Shown here piece by piece: positions 1-7,786 of a stretch of DNA of 64,000 nt. How positions within the stretch are numbered: position 1 is the stretch's first letter; each line of letters begins with the position of its first letter. The translations under genes and the position numbers were made by a program. The stretch is from NCBI GenBank assembly GCA_963931445.1, contig OZ007016.1, forward strand, positions 124,001 to 188,000, written 5' to 3'. This DNA comes from CALXVA01 sp944393025 (lineage in GTDB: Bacteria; Bacillota; Clostridia; TANB77; CAG-508). The notes beneath the pieces were generated by a model. That model saw only the letters and a program-made list of their open reading frames with translations, did not search any database and was not told the origin of the DNA.

Positions 1-283
1 TTGGTTTTGGTTCGAATGGTATATCTATTTTGCTATCTTTATCCATCATATTTTTGTATTCTTGTTCAATATTATTCATTTTGCCTTCTTCTGAAATTAT
101 CAAATTTGTTGTTTTATCTTTTGAATTTCTTGCTTGTTTTAATAATCCATCATCTCCAAATACCCCGTCTATTGTTATTCCAGCAAGTATTATTAATATT
201 ATTATTGTTACTGATAAGGCTATTAGTGTTATTCCTTTTTCTTGTTTTAATTTACCTTTTTGTTTTTTTGAATTTTTTCTCAT
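1..283 (-). CDS. Prepilin-like protein, N-terminal part (3' end outside window)
   Basis: I translated the minus strand from the ATG at 281-283. The first 94 residues are visible and the gene runs off the left edge. After a Lys-rich leader of about 17 residues comes a motif reading KGITLIALSVTIIILIILAG, which is the G-[I/F]TLI...-type III signal of type IV prepilins and pseudopilins: a prepilin peptidase would cut after the Gly, leaving a hydrophobic assembly helix. A charged soluble region with NNIEQEYKNMM follows. A purine-rich Shine-Dalgarno (GGAGGGAGG) lies about 13 bases upstream, a little far. A TTGACA / TATAAT promoter sits at 347-374. Known of the family: such proteins form pili or secreted pseudopilus fibres. 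The function of this copy is unknown because its C-terminal domain is not visible. Confidence 0.7.
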   Translation of the reverse strand, partial: MRKNSKKQKGKLKQEKGITLIALSVTIIILIILAGITIDGVFGDDGLLKQARNSKDKTTNLIISEEGKMNNIEQEYKNMMDKDSKIDIPFEPKP

Positions 284-346
284 TTTAAATTTTAGTTCCT
301 CCCTCCTAATTTTTCTTTTGCTTTGTTCCGTAATGCTATATTAAAA

Positions 347-374
347 ATTATATCAAAGTTTATTGGTTTGTCAA
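347..374 (-). promoter_or_regulatory. Sigma-A type promoter for the prepilin-like gene
   Basis: On the minus strand TTGACA and TATAAT are perfect consensus boxes separated by 16 bases. The predicted transcript start lies about 55 bases upstream of the ATG at 283. Confidence 0.6.
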
Positions 375-468
375 GTGTTTTTAAGATTAGTTTTTTGGTA
401 AATTTGTATAATTTTGGATGGATTGTAAAAAAGAATTATTTTATATCAATTTTTTGTTATTACTCTAT

Positions 469-657
469 CTTGCAAATTATATGTATTTTTTTTAGAATTT
501 TGCAGTTCGCGTAGCGATTAAACGAGCAAATTTTTGCGAGTGCGAATGAAGCAACCTTCATCTTTCTATGCAAATAAAAAGTATTTTTATTTGCATAATA
601 ATTGGTTGCGACAACAAAGAACAAAAAATTCTAAAAAAAATACATATAATTTGCAAG
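469..657. repeat. 189-bp element bounded by a perfect 33-bp inverted repeat
   Basis: Positions 469-501 and 625-657 are exact reverse complements over 33 bases. The 123-base interior contains a second palindrome (ATGCAAATAAAAA / TTTTTATTTGCAT at about 569-597) and several G+C-richer short inverted segments around 503-550. No ORF is present. It resembles a miniature inverted-repeat element or a large cruciform/terminator. I see no clear target-site duplication and no second copy in this window. This covers most of the gene-free stretch 284-783; the rest holds only the prepilin promoter and the galU terminator. Confidence 0.6.
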
Positions 658-743
658 GTAAAACACTATAAATTGTAACTACACACTATTTCTTTATTAC
701 TACTAATTTTATAATTAATAGGTAAGCATTTATAAGGTAAAAG

Positions 744-769
744 AAAAGTACTCTTTTTGAGTACTTTTT
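744..769 (-). terminator. Hairpin terminator downstream of galU
   Basis: A perfect nine-base stem (AAAGTACTC / GAGTACTTT) with a five-T loop, flanked by A/T-rich tails on both sides, 15 bases past the galU stop. Confidence 0.6.
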
Positions 770-783
770 CAATAAACTTATAC

Positions 784-1653
784 TTATATTTCCAATGTTT
801 TTATAAATTTAATTAATTCCTCTCTTAATTCTGGTCTTCTTAAAGTTTCATCTATTGATGCTTTAACAAAACCTAATTTATCTCCTGAATCAAATCTAGT
901 TGCTTCATAATCATAGGCATATACACCTTCTTTGGTATTTACCATACTGTTATATGCATCTGTTACTTGTATTTCCCCACCTTTTCCTGGTTTTGTTTTT
1001 TCTAAAAATTCAAATAAATCTGGCATAAGTACATGTCTATCAGATATGGCTAAATTTGATTTTGTTTCTTCTATTTTTGGTTTTTCCTGCATTTTCTCTA
1101 CTTTATATAATCTATCTGTTATAGCTTCTCCTGAAACATTTCCATATTTAGGAACATCTTTCCATTCTACTTTTTCCACACCTATTACAGAAGCTCCTAG
1201 TTTTTCATGTTCTTCTATAATTTCTTTTAGGCATGGCTTTTTGCCTTGCATTATAACATCTCCATACATAATAGCAAATGGCTCATTTCCTACAAAATCC
1301 TTTGCCATATATATAGCATGTCCTAGTCCTTTTGCTCCACCTTCCTCTTCTATAAAATGAATTTTTGCTTTTCCAGATAGGTTTGTTATTTGTGGTATAA
1401 AGCTTTCTTTTCCTCTTTCTATTAAGAATTGTTCTAGTTCTTTATCTTCTGAAAAGTAATCTTCTACAACTTCTTTTTTTCTACCTACTACTAATAGTAT
1501 TTCTTCTATTCCAGATGCTACTGCTTCATCTACTAAATATTGAATAATTGGCTTATCTAATATGGTAAGCATACATTTTGGTAAGCTTTTACAAGCTGGT
1601 AAAAATCTTGTTGCAAATCCGGCAACTGGTATAACTGCTTTTCTTACTTTCAT
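784..1653 (-). CDS. galU: UTP--glucose-1-phosphate uridylyltransferase (GalU type)
   Basis: Cytosolic nucleotidyltransferase making UDP-glucose from UTP and glucose-1-phosphate for cell-envelope glycans. The 289-residue protein has the normal GalU length and start (MKVRKAVIPVAG). The nucleotidyltransferase fold covers nearly all of it, with the family segments YLVDEAVASGIEEILLVVGR (about 40-59), an E-E-x-G-A-K-GLGHA region near residue 105 and a FAIMYGDV metal-binding strand near residue 126. The N-terminal substrate loop is atypical: the usual GLGTRFLPATKxxPKEMLP reads GFATRFLPACKSLPKCMLT here, so a loop Gly and the conserved Lys-Glu-Met-Leu-Pro are altered. It is probably still a nucleotidyltransferase, but the sugar or nucleotide preference may have shifted. 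Shine-Dalgarno GGGAGGAAG precedes the ATG. It is transcribed alone and ends in a hairpin terminator. Confidence 0.85.
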   Translation of the reverse strand: MKVRKAVIPVAGFATRFLPACKSLPKCMLTILDKPIIQYLVDEAVASGIEEILLVVGRKKEVVEDYFSEDKELEQFLIERGKESFIPQITNLSGKAKIHFIEEEGGAKGLGHAIYMAKDFVGNEPFAIMYGDVIMQGKKPCLKEIIEEHEKLGASVIGVEKVEWKDVPKYGNVSGEAITDRLYKVEKMQEKPKIEETKSNLAISDRHVLMPDLFEFLEKTKPGKGGEIQVTDAYNSMVNTKEGVYAYDYEATRFDSGDKLGFVKASIDETLRRPELREELIKFIKTLEI

Positions 1654-1731
1654 TTCTTCCTCCCTGAGTATATTATTTTTTAATATTTTGCCCTAAAATA
1701 TAGAATAGATGTATTGTATATTATTTTGTAA

Positions 1732-1772
1732 AAAAAAGCAAGTGAAAAAAACATTTTTATCACTTGCTTTTT
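1732..1772 (-). terminator. Hairpin terminator after the unknown gene 1777-2295
   Basis: The 10-11 base stem (AAGCAAGTGA / TCACTTGCTT) lies right after the TAA at 1777. Poly-T tracts on both sides allow bidirectional function. Confidence 0.7.
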
Positions 1773-1776
1773 AATT

Positions 1777-2295
1777 TTAAGCATAGCCTTCAAATACTTC
1801 GCATATTTCTCTTTCACCAGAAGTGTTTAATATTTTGCTATGTTCAGATAAGATATTTGATATATTTGTATTAAAATCTCCAACTTCAAAACAATTAATT
1901 ATTTTTATATTTACTTCTTTATATTTTTTATTTCCTTCTTTTAATATTTTTTCTATATTTTTATTAGTTATGTCTATATAACTTTTATTACCATTTATAA
2001 ATACTATATTTAATTTACTTTTTTCATCTACTTTTTTAATTTGTTTTTTTAATTCAGAATATTTTAACCCATTTGTTTTTTTCCAATTTATTTTTAATAT
2101 TTCTTCTGTATTTTTTAAATTTAATTTATTTAATAGAGTAATTATATTTTCTTGTATATCTTTTTCTAATACTGTTATAATATTAGCTTTCTCATTTATT
2201 TGTTTATTTATATATGGAAGTAACATTGTTACTAAGTGCCAATCACTTACATAAAAACTACATATTTTTTCAATGTTATTTTTTAATATTTCCAT
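1777..2295 (-). CDS. Hypothetical cytosolic protein
   Basis: I do not recognise this family. The frame is open up to 2355, but the Shine-Dalgarno AAGGAGG at 2303-2309 lies seven bases before the ATG at 2293-2295, so I choose that start (172 residues, beginning MEILKNN). The protein is rich in Lys, Ile and Asn. It has no signal peptide or membrane segment and a likely alpha/beta fold (strands around INIVF and NIKIINCF). It lies divergently from spoIIR, and the shared spacer holds a TTCGACA Spo0A-type box and a palindrome just upstream of this gene, suggesting regulated expression around sporulation. That link is inference. Confidence 0.6.
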   Translation of the reverse strand: MEILKNNIEKICSFYVSDWHLVTMLLPYINKQINEKANIITVLEKDIQENIITLLNKLNLKNTEEILKINWKKTNGLKYSELKKQIKKVDEKSKLNIVFINGNKSYIDITNKNIEKILKEGNKKYKEVNIKIINCFEVGDFNTNISNILSEHSKILNTSGEREICEVFEGYA

Positions 2296-2319
2296 ATTTA
2301 AATCCTCCTTGGTTTTGAT

Positions 2320-2336
2320 ATGGTAAATTTTACCAT
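2320..2336. promoter_or_regulatory. 17-bp palindrome, possible operator
   Basis: ATGGTAAATTTTACCAT is an odd-centred palindrome (GGTAAA-T-TTTACC) 25 bases upstream of the start at 2295. Its position between promoter region and Shine-Dalgarno would suit a repressor site. No protein is assigned. Confidence 0.35.
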
Positions 2337-2374
2337 TTGTATTTCCGTAAGTCAAGCTAAATCGTATGCTTTAA

Positions 2375-2381
2375 TTCGACA
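2375..2381 (-). promoter_or_regulatory. Putative Spo0A box (TGTCGAA) between spoIIR and the divergent gene
   Basis: TTCGACA, the reverse complement of the 0A-box core TGTCGAA, stands in the divergent intergenic region about 95 bases upstream of spoIIR. A seven-base match alone is weak; the context (a sporulation gene) supports it. Confidence 0.35.
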
Positions 2382-2475
2382 ACGAAAATTTTTTAAATTT
2401 TGGAAAAAAAGTATATTTTTTTAAAAATAGCTAATAATTTTAGTATAAGAAAAAATTTTCTATTGGAGGTTTATA

Positions 2476-3141
2476 ATGAGAAATTTATTAAATTTTATTA
2501 GTTTTGGTTTTATTAAACGATTTTTTGTCGTATTAATTTTATTTTCTATATTTATTTTTATATCTGCTATTTCTTATGTAGATGCTGTTTCTGAAGATAT
2601 AGAAAAAAGTGTATTTAGATTACATGTAATTGCAAATAGTGATAGTAAAGAAGACCAAAATTTAAAATATATTGTGCGTGATGGTATTTTAGATTATATA
2701 AATAAATTATCTGCTAATTGTTCTTCAAAAGAAGAAGTAATTTTACTTGCAAATGAAAATAAGGAAGAACTTTATAATATTGCTAAAAAAATAATAGAAG
2801 AAAATGGTTATAATTATGATGTAAATATTAGTATTGGTAATTTTGAATTTCCTACAAAAACTTATGGAGATATTTCTTTTCCTGCTGGAAATTATGATGC
2901 TTTAAGAGTAGAAATAGGAGAAGCTAAAGGTCAAAATTGGTGGTGTGTAATGTTTCCTCCTTTATGTTTTGTTGATGTAACTTCTGGAATTGTACCAGAT
3001 GAATCTAAACAAACTATTAAGGATAATCTTTCTAATGAGGAATATGATTTAATAAGTGATTCAAATAGCCCTGATATTAAATTTAAATTTAGTTTAATTG
3101 AATTTTTTAAGGAGATAAATTTTGCTAAAGCATCTAATTAA
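2476..3141 (+). CDS. spoIIR: Stage II sporulation protein R
   Basis: SpoIIR is made in the forespore and acts from the intermembrane space to trigger SpoIIGA, which processes pro-sigma-E in the mother cell. The 221-residue protein has an N-terminal membrane segment or signal (about residues 13-38), then the SpoIIR core with FRLHVIANSDSKEDQNLK (about 52-69) and the signature GQNWWCVMFPPLCFVD (about 154-169). Length and motifs match the family. Shine-Dalgarno GGAGGT lies before the ATG. It is a single gene followed by a hairpin terminator at 3308-3337. Its presence is strong evidence that the organism forms endospores. Confidence 0.95.
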   Translation: MRNLLNFISFGFIKRFFVVLILFSIFIFISAISYVDAVSEDIEKSVFRLHVIANSDSKEDQNLKYIVRDGILDYINKLSANCSSKEEVILLANENKEELYNIAKKIIEENGYNYDVNISIGNFEFPTKTYGDISFPAGNYDALRVEIGEAKGQNWWCVMFPPLCFVDVTSGIVPDESKQTIKDNLSNEEYDLISDSNSPDIKFKFSLIEFFKEINFAKASN

Positions 3142-3307
3142 TTAAAATACGAATTTTAAAATTTGAATTCTTTTATAACTCTAAATATATATTTTTTTAG
3201 AATTTATTATTAAACAAAATTGTTATTTTGTAATCTTACTTTAAATACTTAAATGCAGCTTTAAATAACTATTGTATTTTAAATAAAAATATGTTATAAA
3301 TTATAGA

Positions 3308-3337
3308 TAGAGTTTAAATAAGTTAAGCTCTATTTTT
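3308..3337 (+). terminator. Hairpin terminator between spoIIR and murA
   Basis: A nine-base stem (TAGAGTTTA / TAAGCTCTA, with one G-U pair in RNA) is followed by five T residues. It separates spoIIR from the murA operon. The remaining 3142-3307 is plain AT-rich spacer. Confidence 0.55.
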
Positions 3338-3389
3338 GACTAAAAATTAAAATATGTGTATAGATGTATATATTATGGGGGTTAGTAAA

Positions 3390-4649
3390 TTGGAAAAATT
3401 AGTAATAACTGGTGGAACTAGATTACATGGAGAAGTAACAATAAGTGGAGCAAAAAATGCAGCTGTAGCAATACTTCCCGCTACATTATTATTAAATGGA
3501 GTTTATACTATTAATAATATACCTAATATAAGTGACGTAAAAATTACATGTGATATTTTACAAGATTTAGGTGCTAAAATTACTTGGAATACTCCAAATG
3601 AAATTATAATAGATACAAGAGAAATTGATGGAAATGAAGCTCCTATAGATAAAACTAGTAAATTTAGAGCTTCTTACTATTTAATTGGTGCTATGCTTGG
3701 TAGAAGAGGTCAAATAGAAGTTGGTCTTCCTGGTGGTTGTAATTTAGGTGCAAGACCAATAGATCAACATATAAAAGGGTTTGAATTATTAGGTGCTACA
3801 GTTGAAGTAGGACAAGGAAAAATATCTGCTAAAGCTAAAAAATTAGTTGGTAATTCTATATATATGGATGTTGTTTCAGTAGGTGCTACAATAAATATTA
3901 TGCTTGCAAGTGTTTTGGCAGAAGGGACAACAACTATTGATAATGCTGCCAAAGAACCTCATATAGTTGATGTTGCAAATTTTTTAAATACTATGGGAGC
4001 AGATATTCGTGGTGCTGGTACAGATGTTATTAAAATAAATGGTGTAAAAAAATTAAATTCAACTGGTACCTATTCTGTTGTACCAGATCAAATTGAAGCA
4101 GGTACTTTTATGCTTTCTGCAATTGCAACTAAAGGAGATATTTTAATTAAAAACTGTATTTCTGAACATTTAGATTGTATAACAGCTAAAATTTTAGAAA
4201 TAGGTGGAAATGTTGAAGATTTTGGTGATTCTATAAGAGTTTGGATGAATAAAAGACCAGGAAAAGCTAATATAAAAACTCTTCCATATCCAGGTTTTCC
4301 AACAGATATGCAACCTCAAATTGGTGTTGTTTTATCTCTTGCTGATGGTACAAGCATTATAAATGAAAGTATATGGGATTCTAGATTTCAATACACAAAT
4401 GAACTAAATAAAATGGGTGCACATATAACAGCCCAAGGGAAAACTGCAATTTTTGAAGGTGTTGAAGAATTGTCTGGCGCTCCTGTTTATGCAACAGATT
4501 TAAGAGCTGGAGCTGCACTATTAATTGCTGGAATTGTAGCTAAAGGTACTACTGAATTATATAATATTAATCATATTGATAGAGGATATGAAAAAATAGA
4601 AGAAAAATTTAGAAAATTAGGTGCTAATATACAAAGAGTAAATGAGTAG
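3390..4649 (+). CDS. murA: UDP-N-acetylglucosamine 1-carboxyvinyltransferase (TTG start)
   Basis: Catalyses the first committed step of peptidoglycan synthesis, transferring enolpyruvate from PEP to UDP-GlcNAc. The frame is open from an ATG at 3354, but GGGGG at 3377-3381 sits eight bases before a TTG at 3390. Starting there gives MEKLVITGG, the usual MurA beginning, and 419 residues, the usual length. The SGAKNA motif lies near residue 20, the active-site loop LPGGCNLGARPIDQH carries the catalytic, fosfomycin-targeted Cys (about residue 117), and the second half repeats the inside-out barrel (TDLRAGAALLIAG near 370). It is followed closely by walJ and rlmH in the same direction. Confidence 0.95.
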   Translation: MEKLVITGGTRLHGEVTISGAKNAAVAILPATLLLNGVYTINNIPNISDVKITCDILQDLGAKITWNTPNEIIIDTREIDGNEAPIDKTSKFRASYYLIGAMLGRRGQIEVGLPGGCNLGARPIDQHIKGFELLGATVEVGQGKISAKAKKLVGNSIYMDVVSVGATINIMLASVLAEGTTTIDNAAKEPHIVDVANFLNTMGADIRGAGTDVIKINGVKKLNSTGTYSVVPDQIEAGTFMLSAIATKGDILIKNCISEHLDCITAKILEIGGNVEDFGDSIRVWMNKRPGKANIKTLPYPGFPTDMQPQIGVVLSLADGTSIINESIWDSRFQYTNELNKMGAHITAQGKTAIFEGVEELSGAPVYATDLRAGAALLIAGIVAKGTTELYNINHIDRGYEKIEEKFRKLGANIQRVNE

Positions 4650-4672
4650 GTTAGCTAAAATTTGGAGTTTTT

Positions 4673-5464
4673 ATGTTTAATTTTTATAGTTTATATAGTG
4701 GAAGTTCTGGTAATTGTTTACTTGTACAAACTTCAAGCACAAGAATATTAATAGATGCAGGAGAAAGTGGAAAAAAAATATCATCTGCTCTTTCTTCTTT
4801 AAATATTGAACCTAATTCAATAGATGCAATTCTTGTAACACATGAACATTCAGATCATACAAAAGGATTAGGTATTTTTTCGAAAAAATACGATATACCT
4901 GTTTTTGCAAATTCTAAAACATGGGATTGTATTTTAAAACAAACTGATAAAATAGATGAAAAAAATATTAAGAAATTTACAATAGAAGAAAATTTTGAAA
5001 TAGGTGATTTAAAAATTCATCCTTTTAAAATTCCGCATGATGCTGCTAATCCATGTGGTTTTAATATTGTACATAATAATAAAAAGCTAAGCATTGCAAC
5101 TGACATTGGTCATATTACTTCTAATATAGCACATAAATTAGAAGATAGTTCTTTTGTTTTATTAGAATCTAACTATGATCCAGAAATTTTAAAATGTTCA
5201 TCATATCCATATTTATTAAAACAAAGAATTGCTGGGCCTAACGGACATCTTCCTAATTTAGAGGCTGCAAAGACTATTTCTTTTTTAATGAATAGTGGAT
5301 TAAAAGAAGTTATGTTAGGACATTTAAGTAAAGAAAATAATTTTCCTGAACTTGCATATAAAACAGTAGTAAATGAATTAATTGATAATAAAAAAGATTG
5401 TAGTAAAATAAAAATTAGTGTTGCAAGTAGAAGTAATCCTAGCCCTATGGTTAAAATAGTTTAA
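4673..5464 (+). CDS. walJ: Metallo-beta-lactamase-fold hydrolase, WalJ/YycJ type
   Basis: A 263-residue metallo-beta-lactamase fold protein of the WalJ (YycJ) group, thought to be a DNA 5'-3' exonuclease coordinating replication and cell wall metabolism. The beginning FYSLYSGSSGNC is the typical WalJ start. The zinc motif THEHSDH stands at residues 56-62, with a further His in PFKIPHDA (about 120) and an Asp in ATDIGH (about 144). It lies 23 bases after murA, with GGAG as Shine-Dalgarno. In Bacilli walJ sits behind walRK next to rlmH; here rlmH follows it but no WalRK pair is present. Confidence 0.85.
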   Translation: MFNFYSLYSGSSGNCLLVQTSSTRILIDAGESGKKISSALSSLNIEPNSIDAILVTHEHSDHTKGLGIFSKKYDIPVFANSKTWDCILKQTDKIDEKNIKKFTIEENFEIGDLKIHPFKIPHDAANPCGFNIVHNNKKLSIATDIGHITSNIAHKLEDSSFVLLESNYDPEILKCSSYPYLLKQRIAGPNGHLPNLEAAKTISFLMNSGLKEVMLGHLSKENNFPELAYKTVVNELIDNKKDCSKIKISVASRSNPSPMVKIV

Positions 5465-5527
5465 GTTATAATAAGTTCTTTATTATATACTATTAAATAA
5501 TAATTAAATTTATAATTAAGGTGTATT

Positions 5528-6007
5528 ATGGTTCATATAAATATAGTATGTGTTGGAAAAATTAAAGAAAATTATTTAAAAGATGCTATTTTAGAATATT
5601 CTAAAAGGCTTTCTAAGTATTGTAAATTAGATATTATAGAAATAGATGATGAGCAAATTCCTAATAATTTAAATTCTAAATTATGTGAAAATATAAAAAA
5701 TATAGAAGGAAATAAGATATTATCTCACATAAAAAATAGTTATGTTATTTCTTTAGATTTAAAAGGAAAACAATATTCTTCTGAAGAGTTTTCTCTAAAA
5801 TTAGAAAATATTGCAATAAATAATAATAGTAATATAACATTTATTATAGGTGGTTCTTTAGGGCTTTCTAATGATGTAATATTAAAATCAAATGAATTAA
5901 TTTGTTTTTCTAAAATGACTTTTCCACATCAATTAATAAGAGTTTTTTTATTAGAACAATTATTTAGAGCCTATAAAATACAAAATAATGAAACTTATCA
6001 TAGATAA
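5528..6007 (+). CDS. rlmH: 23S rRNA (pseudouridine-1915-N3)-methyltransferase
   Basis: A SPOUT-family methyltransferase that modifies pseudouridine 1915 in helix 69 of 23S rRNA in assembled ribosomes. It has 159 residues, the standard length, starting with the typical INIVCVGKIKE. A glycine-rich SAM-binding knot (FIIGGSLGLS, about 103-112) is followed by the conserved end FPHQLIRVFLLEQLFRAYKI...YHR. Both the start and the end match RlmH of other Firmicutes. It is the last gene of the murA-walJ-rlmH group. Confidence 0.93.
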   Translation: MVHINIVCVGKIKENYLKDAILEYSKRLSKYCKLDIIEIDDEQIPNNLNSKLCENIKNIEGNKILSHIKNSYVISLDLKGKQYSSEEFSLKLENIAINNNSNITFIIGGSLGLSNDVILKSNELICFSKMTFPHQLIRVFLLEQLFRAYKIQNNETYHR

Positions 6008-6035
6008 ATATTTTTTTATTTTTTAATATATAAGA

Positions 6036-6223
6036 TTGTAGAGGGATTTTTAAAAAAGAAAAGAAGTGATATGAAATTAACTTAAAATTAATTTTATTTT
6101 TTCTATATTTATTTATAGAAGAATTTTCTCATAAGAGAAATAATTTTTAAATTTTTAATTATTTTATTTTTATTATTTTTTTATTTTTCGGGGGCAAAAT
6201 AATTAAAAGATATCCCTCTACAA
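6036..6223 (+). ncRNA. Candidate structured RNA (closing stem plus three hairpins)
   Basis: A 12-bp perfect closing stem pairs 6036-6047 (TTGTAGAGGGAT) with 6212-6223. Inside are nested hairpins TTCTATA/TATAGAA (6101-6120), TTCTC/GAGAA (6126-6139) and a 13-bp stem TTTTAATTATTTT/AAAATAATTAAAA (6153-6165 with 6196-6208) whose loop holds the only G-run (CGGGGGC). The closing stem has six G-C pairs in very AT-rich DNA, so chance is unlikely, but AT-rich DNA forms weak hairpins easily. Strand and identity are unknown, and I see no promoter or T-tail. It fills the gap between rlmH and spmB. Confidence 0.35.
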
Positions 6224-6287
6224 GATTAAAAACTTTTTAGATTAAATATTAATTATTATATAATTAAAAAATAATAATTAATATTTT

Positions 6288-6413
6288 TTAATTTTTATTT
6301 AAATAATATTTTATTTTTGTAATTAATCTCATAGCTAATAATTTAATTAGAATATTTTTTATTATAAAAAATATTGTTATAAAGATTAAAATTTTAAAGA
6401 ATAAACTAAACAT
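6288..6413 (-). CDS. Small single-pass membrane protein (hypothetical)
   Basis: A longer frame starts at 6476, but AAGGA lies seven bases before the ATG at 6411-6413, giving a 41-residue protein with one hydrophobic helix (FFKILIFITIFFIIKNILI) and a basic tail. It lies directly downstream of spmB in the same direction and could be a small sporulation membrane protein. No family is recognised. AT-rich DNA produces such hydrophobic frames by chance. Confidence 0.35.
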   Translation of the reverse strand: MFSLFFKILIFITIFFIIKNILIKLLAMRLITKIKYYLNKN

Positions 6414-6500
6414 TATATGTTCCTTTGTTGTTTTAAAGTTTACATTATGAATTTTATGTATACATTTTACACTCATCTTTTTTAAATGTCAATAAAAACT

Positions 6501-7031
6501 TTAAGACAAAATTCGACATACAATTGTAGATGCAACCATTCCAGCAATATCTGCTGCTAACGCACCAAGTAGTATCCATCTAGTTTTCTTTATTCCTACA
6601 GCACTTGTATAAATTGCTATTGTATAAAATGTTGTTTCTGTAGATCCCATTATAGTTGAAGTTATAAAACCTGTTAAAGTATCTACTCCATAATTTCGCA
6701 TAATATCTACTGCTACTGCCATTGATGCACTCCCAGAAATAGGCCTTAAAAGAGCTAGTGGTAATATACTACTTGGTATTTTTAATATATTAGTAATTGG
6801 TGTTATTAAATCTACTATTGCCTCAATAAGTCCAGAAGTTCGTAATGCACCTATTGCTAAAAATATTCCTAGCAATGTTGGAAACATTTTAAATACAATT
6901 TCAATTCCTTCTTTTGCTCCATCTAAAAATCTATCAAATACTTTTTCTTTTTCTTTTAATCCTATAGCAATTATTGTAACAATAATTGCAGGTATTGCCA
7001 TATTAGACATATACTGTACTATATTTAACAT
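6501..7031 (-). CDS. spmB: Spore maturation protein B
   Basis: An integral membrane protein of 176 residues needed with SpmA for full dehydration of the spore core. About five hydrophobic segments are visible, with the nucleoside-recognition (Gate) signature: MFPTLLGIFLAIGALRTSG (about 51-69) and RPISGSASMAVAVDIM (about 97-112), then GSTETTFYTIAIYTSAVGI (about 130-148), hallmarks of SpmB. It begins one base after the spmA stop, so the two are translationally coupled in the usual spmA-spmB order. Confidence 0.92.
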   Translation of the reverse strand: MLNIVQYMSNMAIPAIIVTIIAIGLKEKEKVFDRFLDGAKEGIEIVFKMFPTLLGIFLAIGALRTSGLIEAIVDLITPITNILKIPSSILPLALLRPISGSASMAVAVDIMRNYGVDTLTGFITSTIMGSTETTFYTIAIYTSAVGIKKTRWILLGALAADIAGMVASTIVCRILS

Positions 7032-7610
7032 TTATTTCACCTTTTTTATTAATATTTTTGTAACTAAAATTCCTACACTTGCTGCAATTATAGTTGCTAT
7101 CCATACAGGAATTATAATTAAACTAGGATTTTGAGAATTAAGCGATGTTCTAATTGCTATTACATTAGATGGAATTAATTGAATTGATGCAGTATTTATT
7201 ACAATAAACATCATCATAGAATTTGTTAAAACATCTTTATTTTTATTTTCTTTTTGCATGGTTTTCATTGCTTTTATTCCTAATGGTGTAGCTGCATTTC
7301 CTAATCCTAAAATATTTGCAATCATGTTCATTGAAATTTCTTGTTTTGCTTTTTCTTTATTTTTTAACTCCGGAAACAAAAAATTAATTAATGGTTTTAA
7401 TAAATTATTTAATTTATTTATTAAAGATGTATTTTTAGCTATCTCCATTATTCCATTCCATAAGCATATAGTTCCCAAAAATGTTATAGAAAGCTCTACT
7501 GCTTCAGCTAAAGAGTTAAAAATTCCTGTATTTAGACTATCTATTTTTCCAGAAAAAACAGCATATATAAATGATAAAATAATAAAAATCGGCCATAATA
7601 TATTTAACAT
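7032..7610 (-). CDS. spmA: Spore maturation protein A
   Basis: A multi-pass membrane protein of 192 residues acting with SpmB in spore core dehydration. Typical SpmA segments are MLNILWPIFIILSFIYAVFSG (a membrane helix at the start), the Gate-domain stretch MNMIANILGLGNAATPLGIKAM (about 95-116), and NTASIQLIPSNVIAIR (about 139-154). AGGTGAA precedes the ATG. First gene of the spmA-spmB pair, divergent from abrB; the shared spacer carries the abrB regulatory sites. Confidence 0.92.
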   Translation of the reverse strand: MLNILWPIFIILSFIYAVFSGKIDSLNTGIFNSLAEAVELSITFLGTICLWNGIMEIAKNTSLINKLNNLLKPLINFLFPELKNKEKAKQEISMNMIANILGLGNAATPLGIKAMKTMQKENKNKDVLTNSMMMFIVINTASIQLIPSNVIAIRTSLNSQNPSLIIIPVWIATIIAASVGILVTKILIKKVK

Positions 7611-7675
7611 TTACTTCACCTATTTAATATTATTCTATAATTATTTTATTTATTCATTATTGTTGTGTAGTATTT

Positions 7676-7759
7676 TGTCGAACGATTTTTTTAAATTTAT
7701 ACAGCTTTTTATTGCCTTTTTTACATATTTATGCTATCATATAAAAAGATTTTGTCGAA
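7676..7759 (+). promoter_or_regulatory. abrB promoter with two Spo0A boxes
   Basis: TTGCCT (7712-7717) and TATCAT (7735-7740), 17 bases apart, form a sigma-A promoter. TGTCGAA, the core of the Spo0A box, occurs at 7676-7682 upstream and again at 7753-7759 about 13 bases past the -10 box, each inside TTTTGTCGAA. In Bacillus, phosphorylated Spo0A represses abrB through such boxes; the arrangement here strongly suggests the same control. Confidence 0.65.
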
Positions 7760-7786
7760 TTTTGTAGAAATAAGAGGAGGATTTAT

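Noticed and set aside
1..514. Plus-strand frames of 60-104 residues in the first 500 bases
   Set aside because: They are antisense to the prepilin-like gene or lie over the inverted-repeat element; the composition is only low-complexity Leu/Phe and no ribosome site is present.
6036..6223. Assignment as 6S RNA
   Set aside because: The expected central bubble and promoter-like mimic cannot be shown by eye; only a generic structured-RNA call is kept.
7258..7767. 169-residue plus-strand frame over spmA and the abrB promoter
   Set aside because: It is antisense to spmA, crosses the abrB regulatory region and has no ribosome site.
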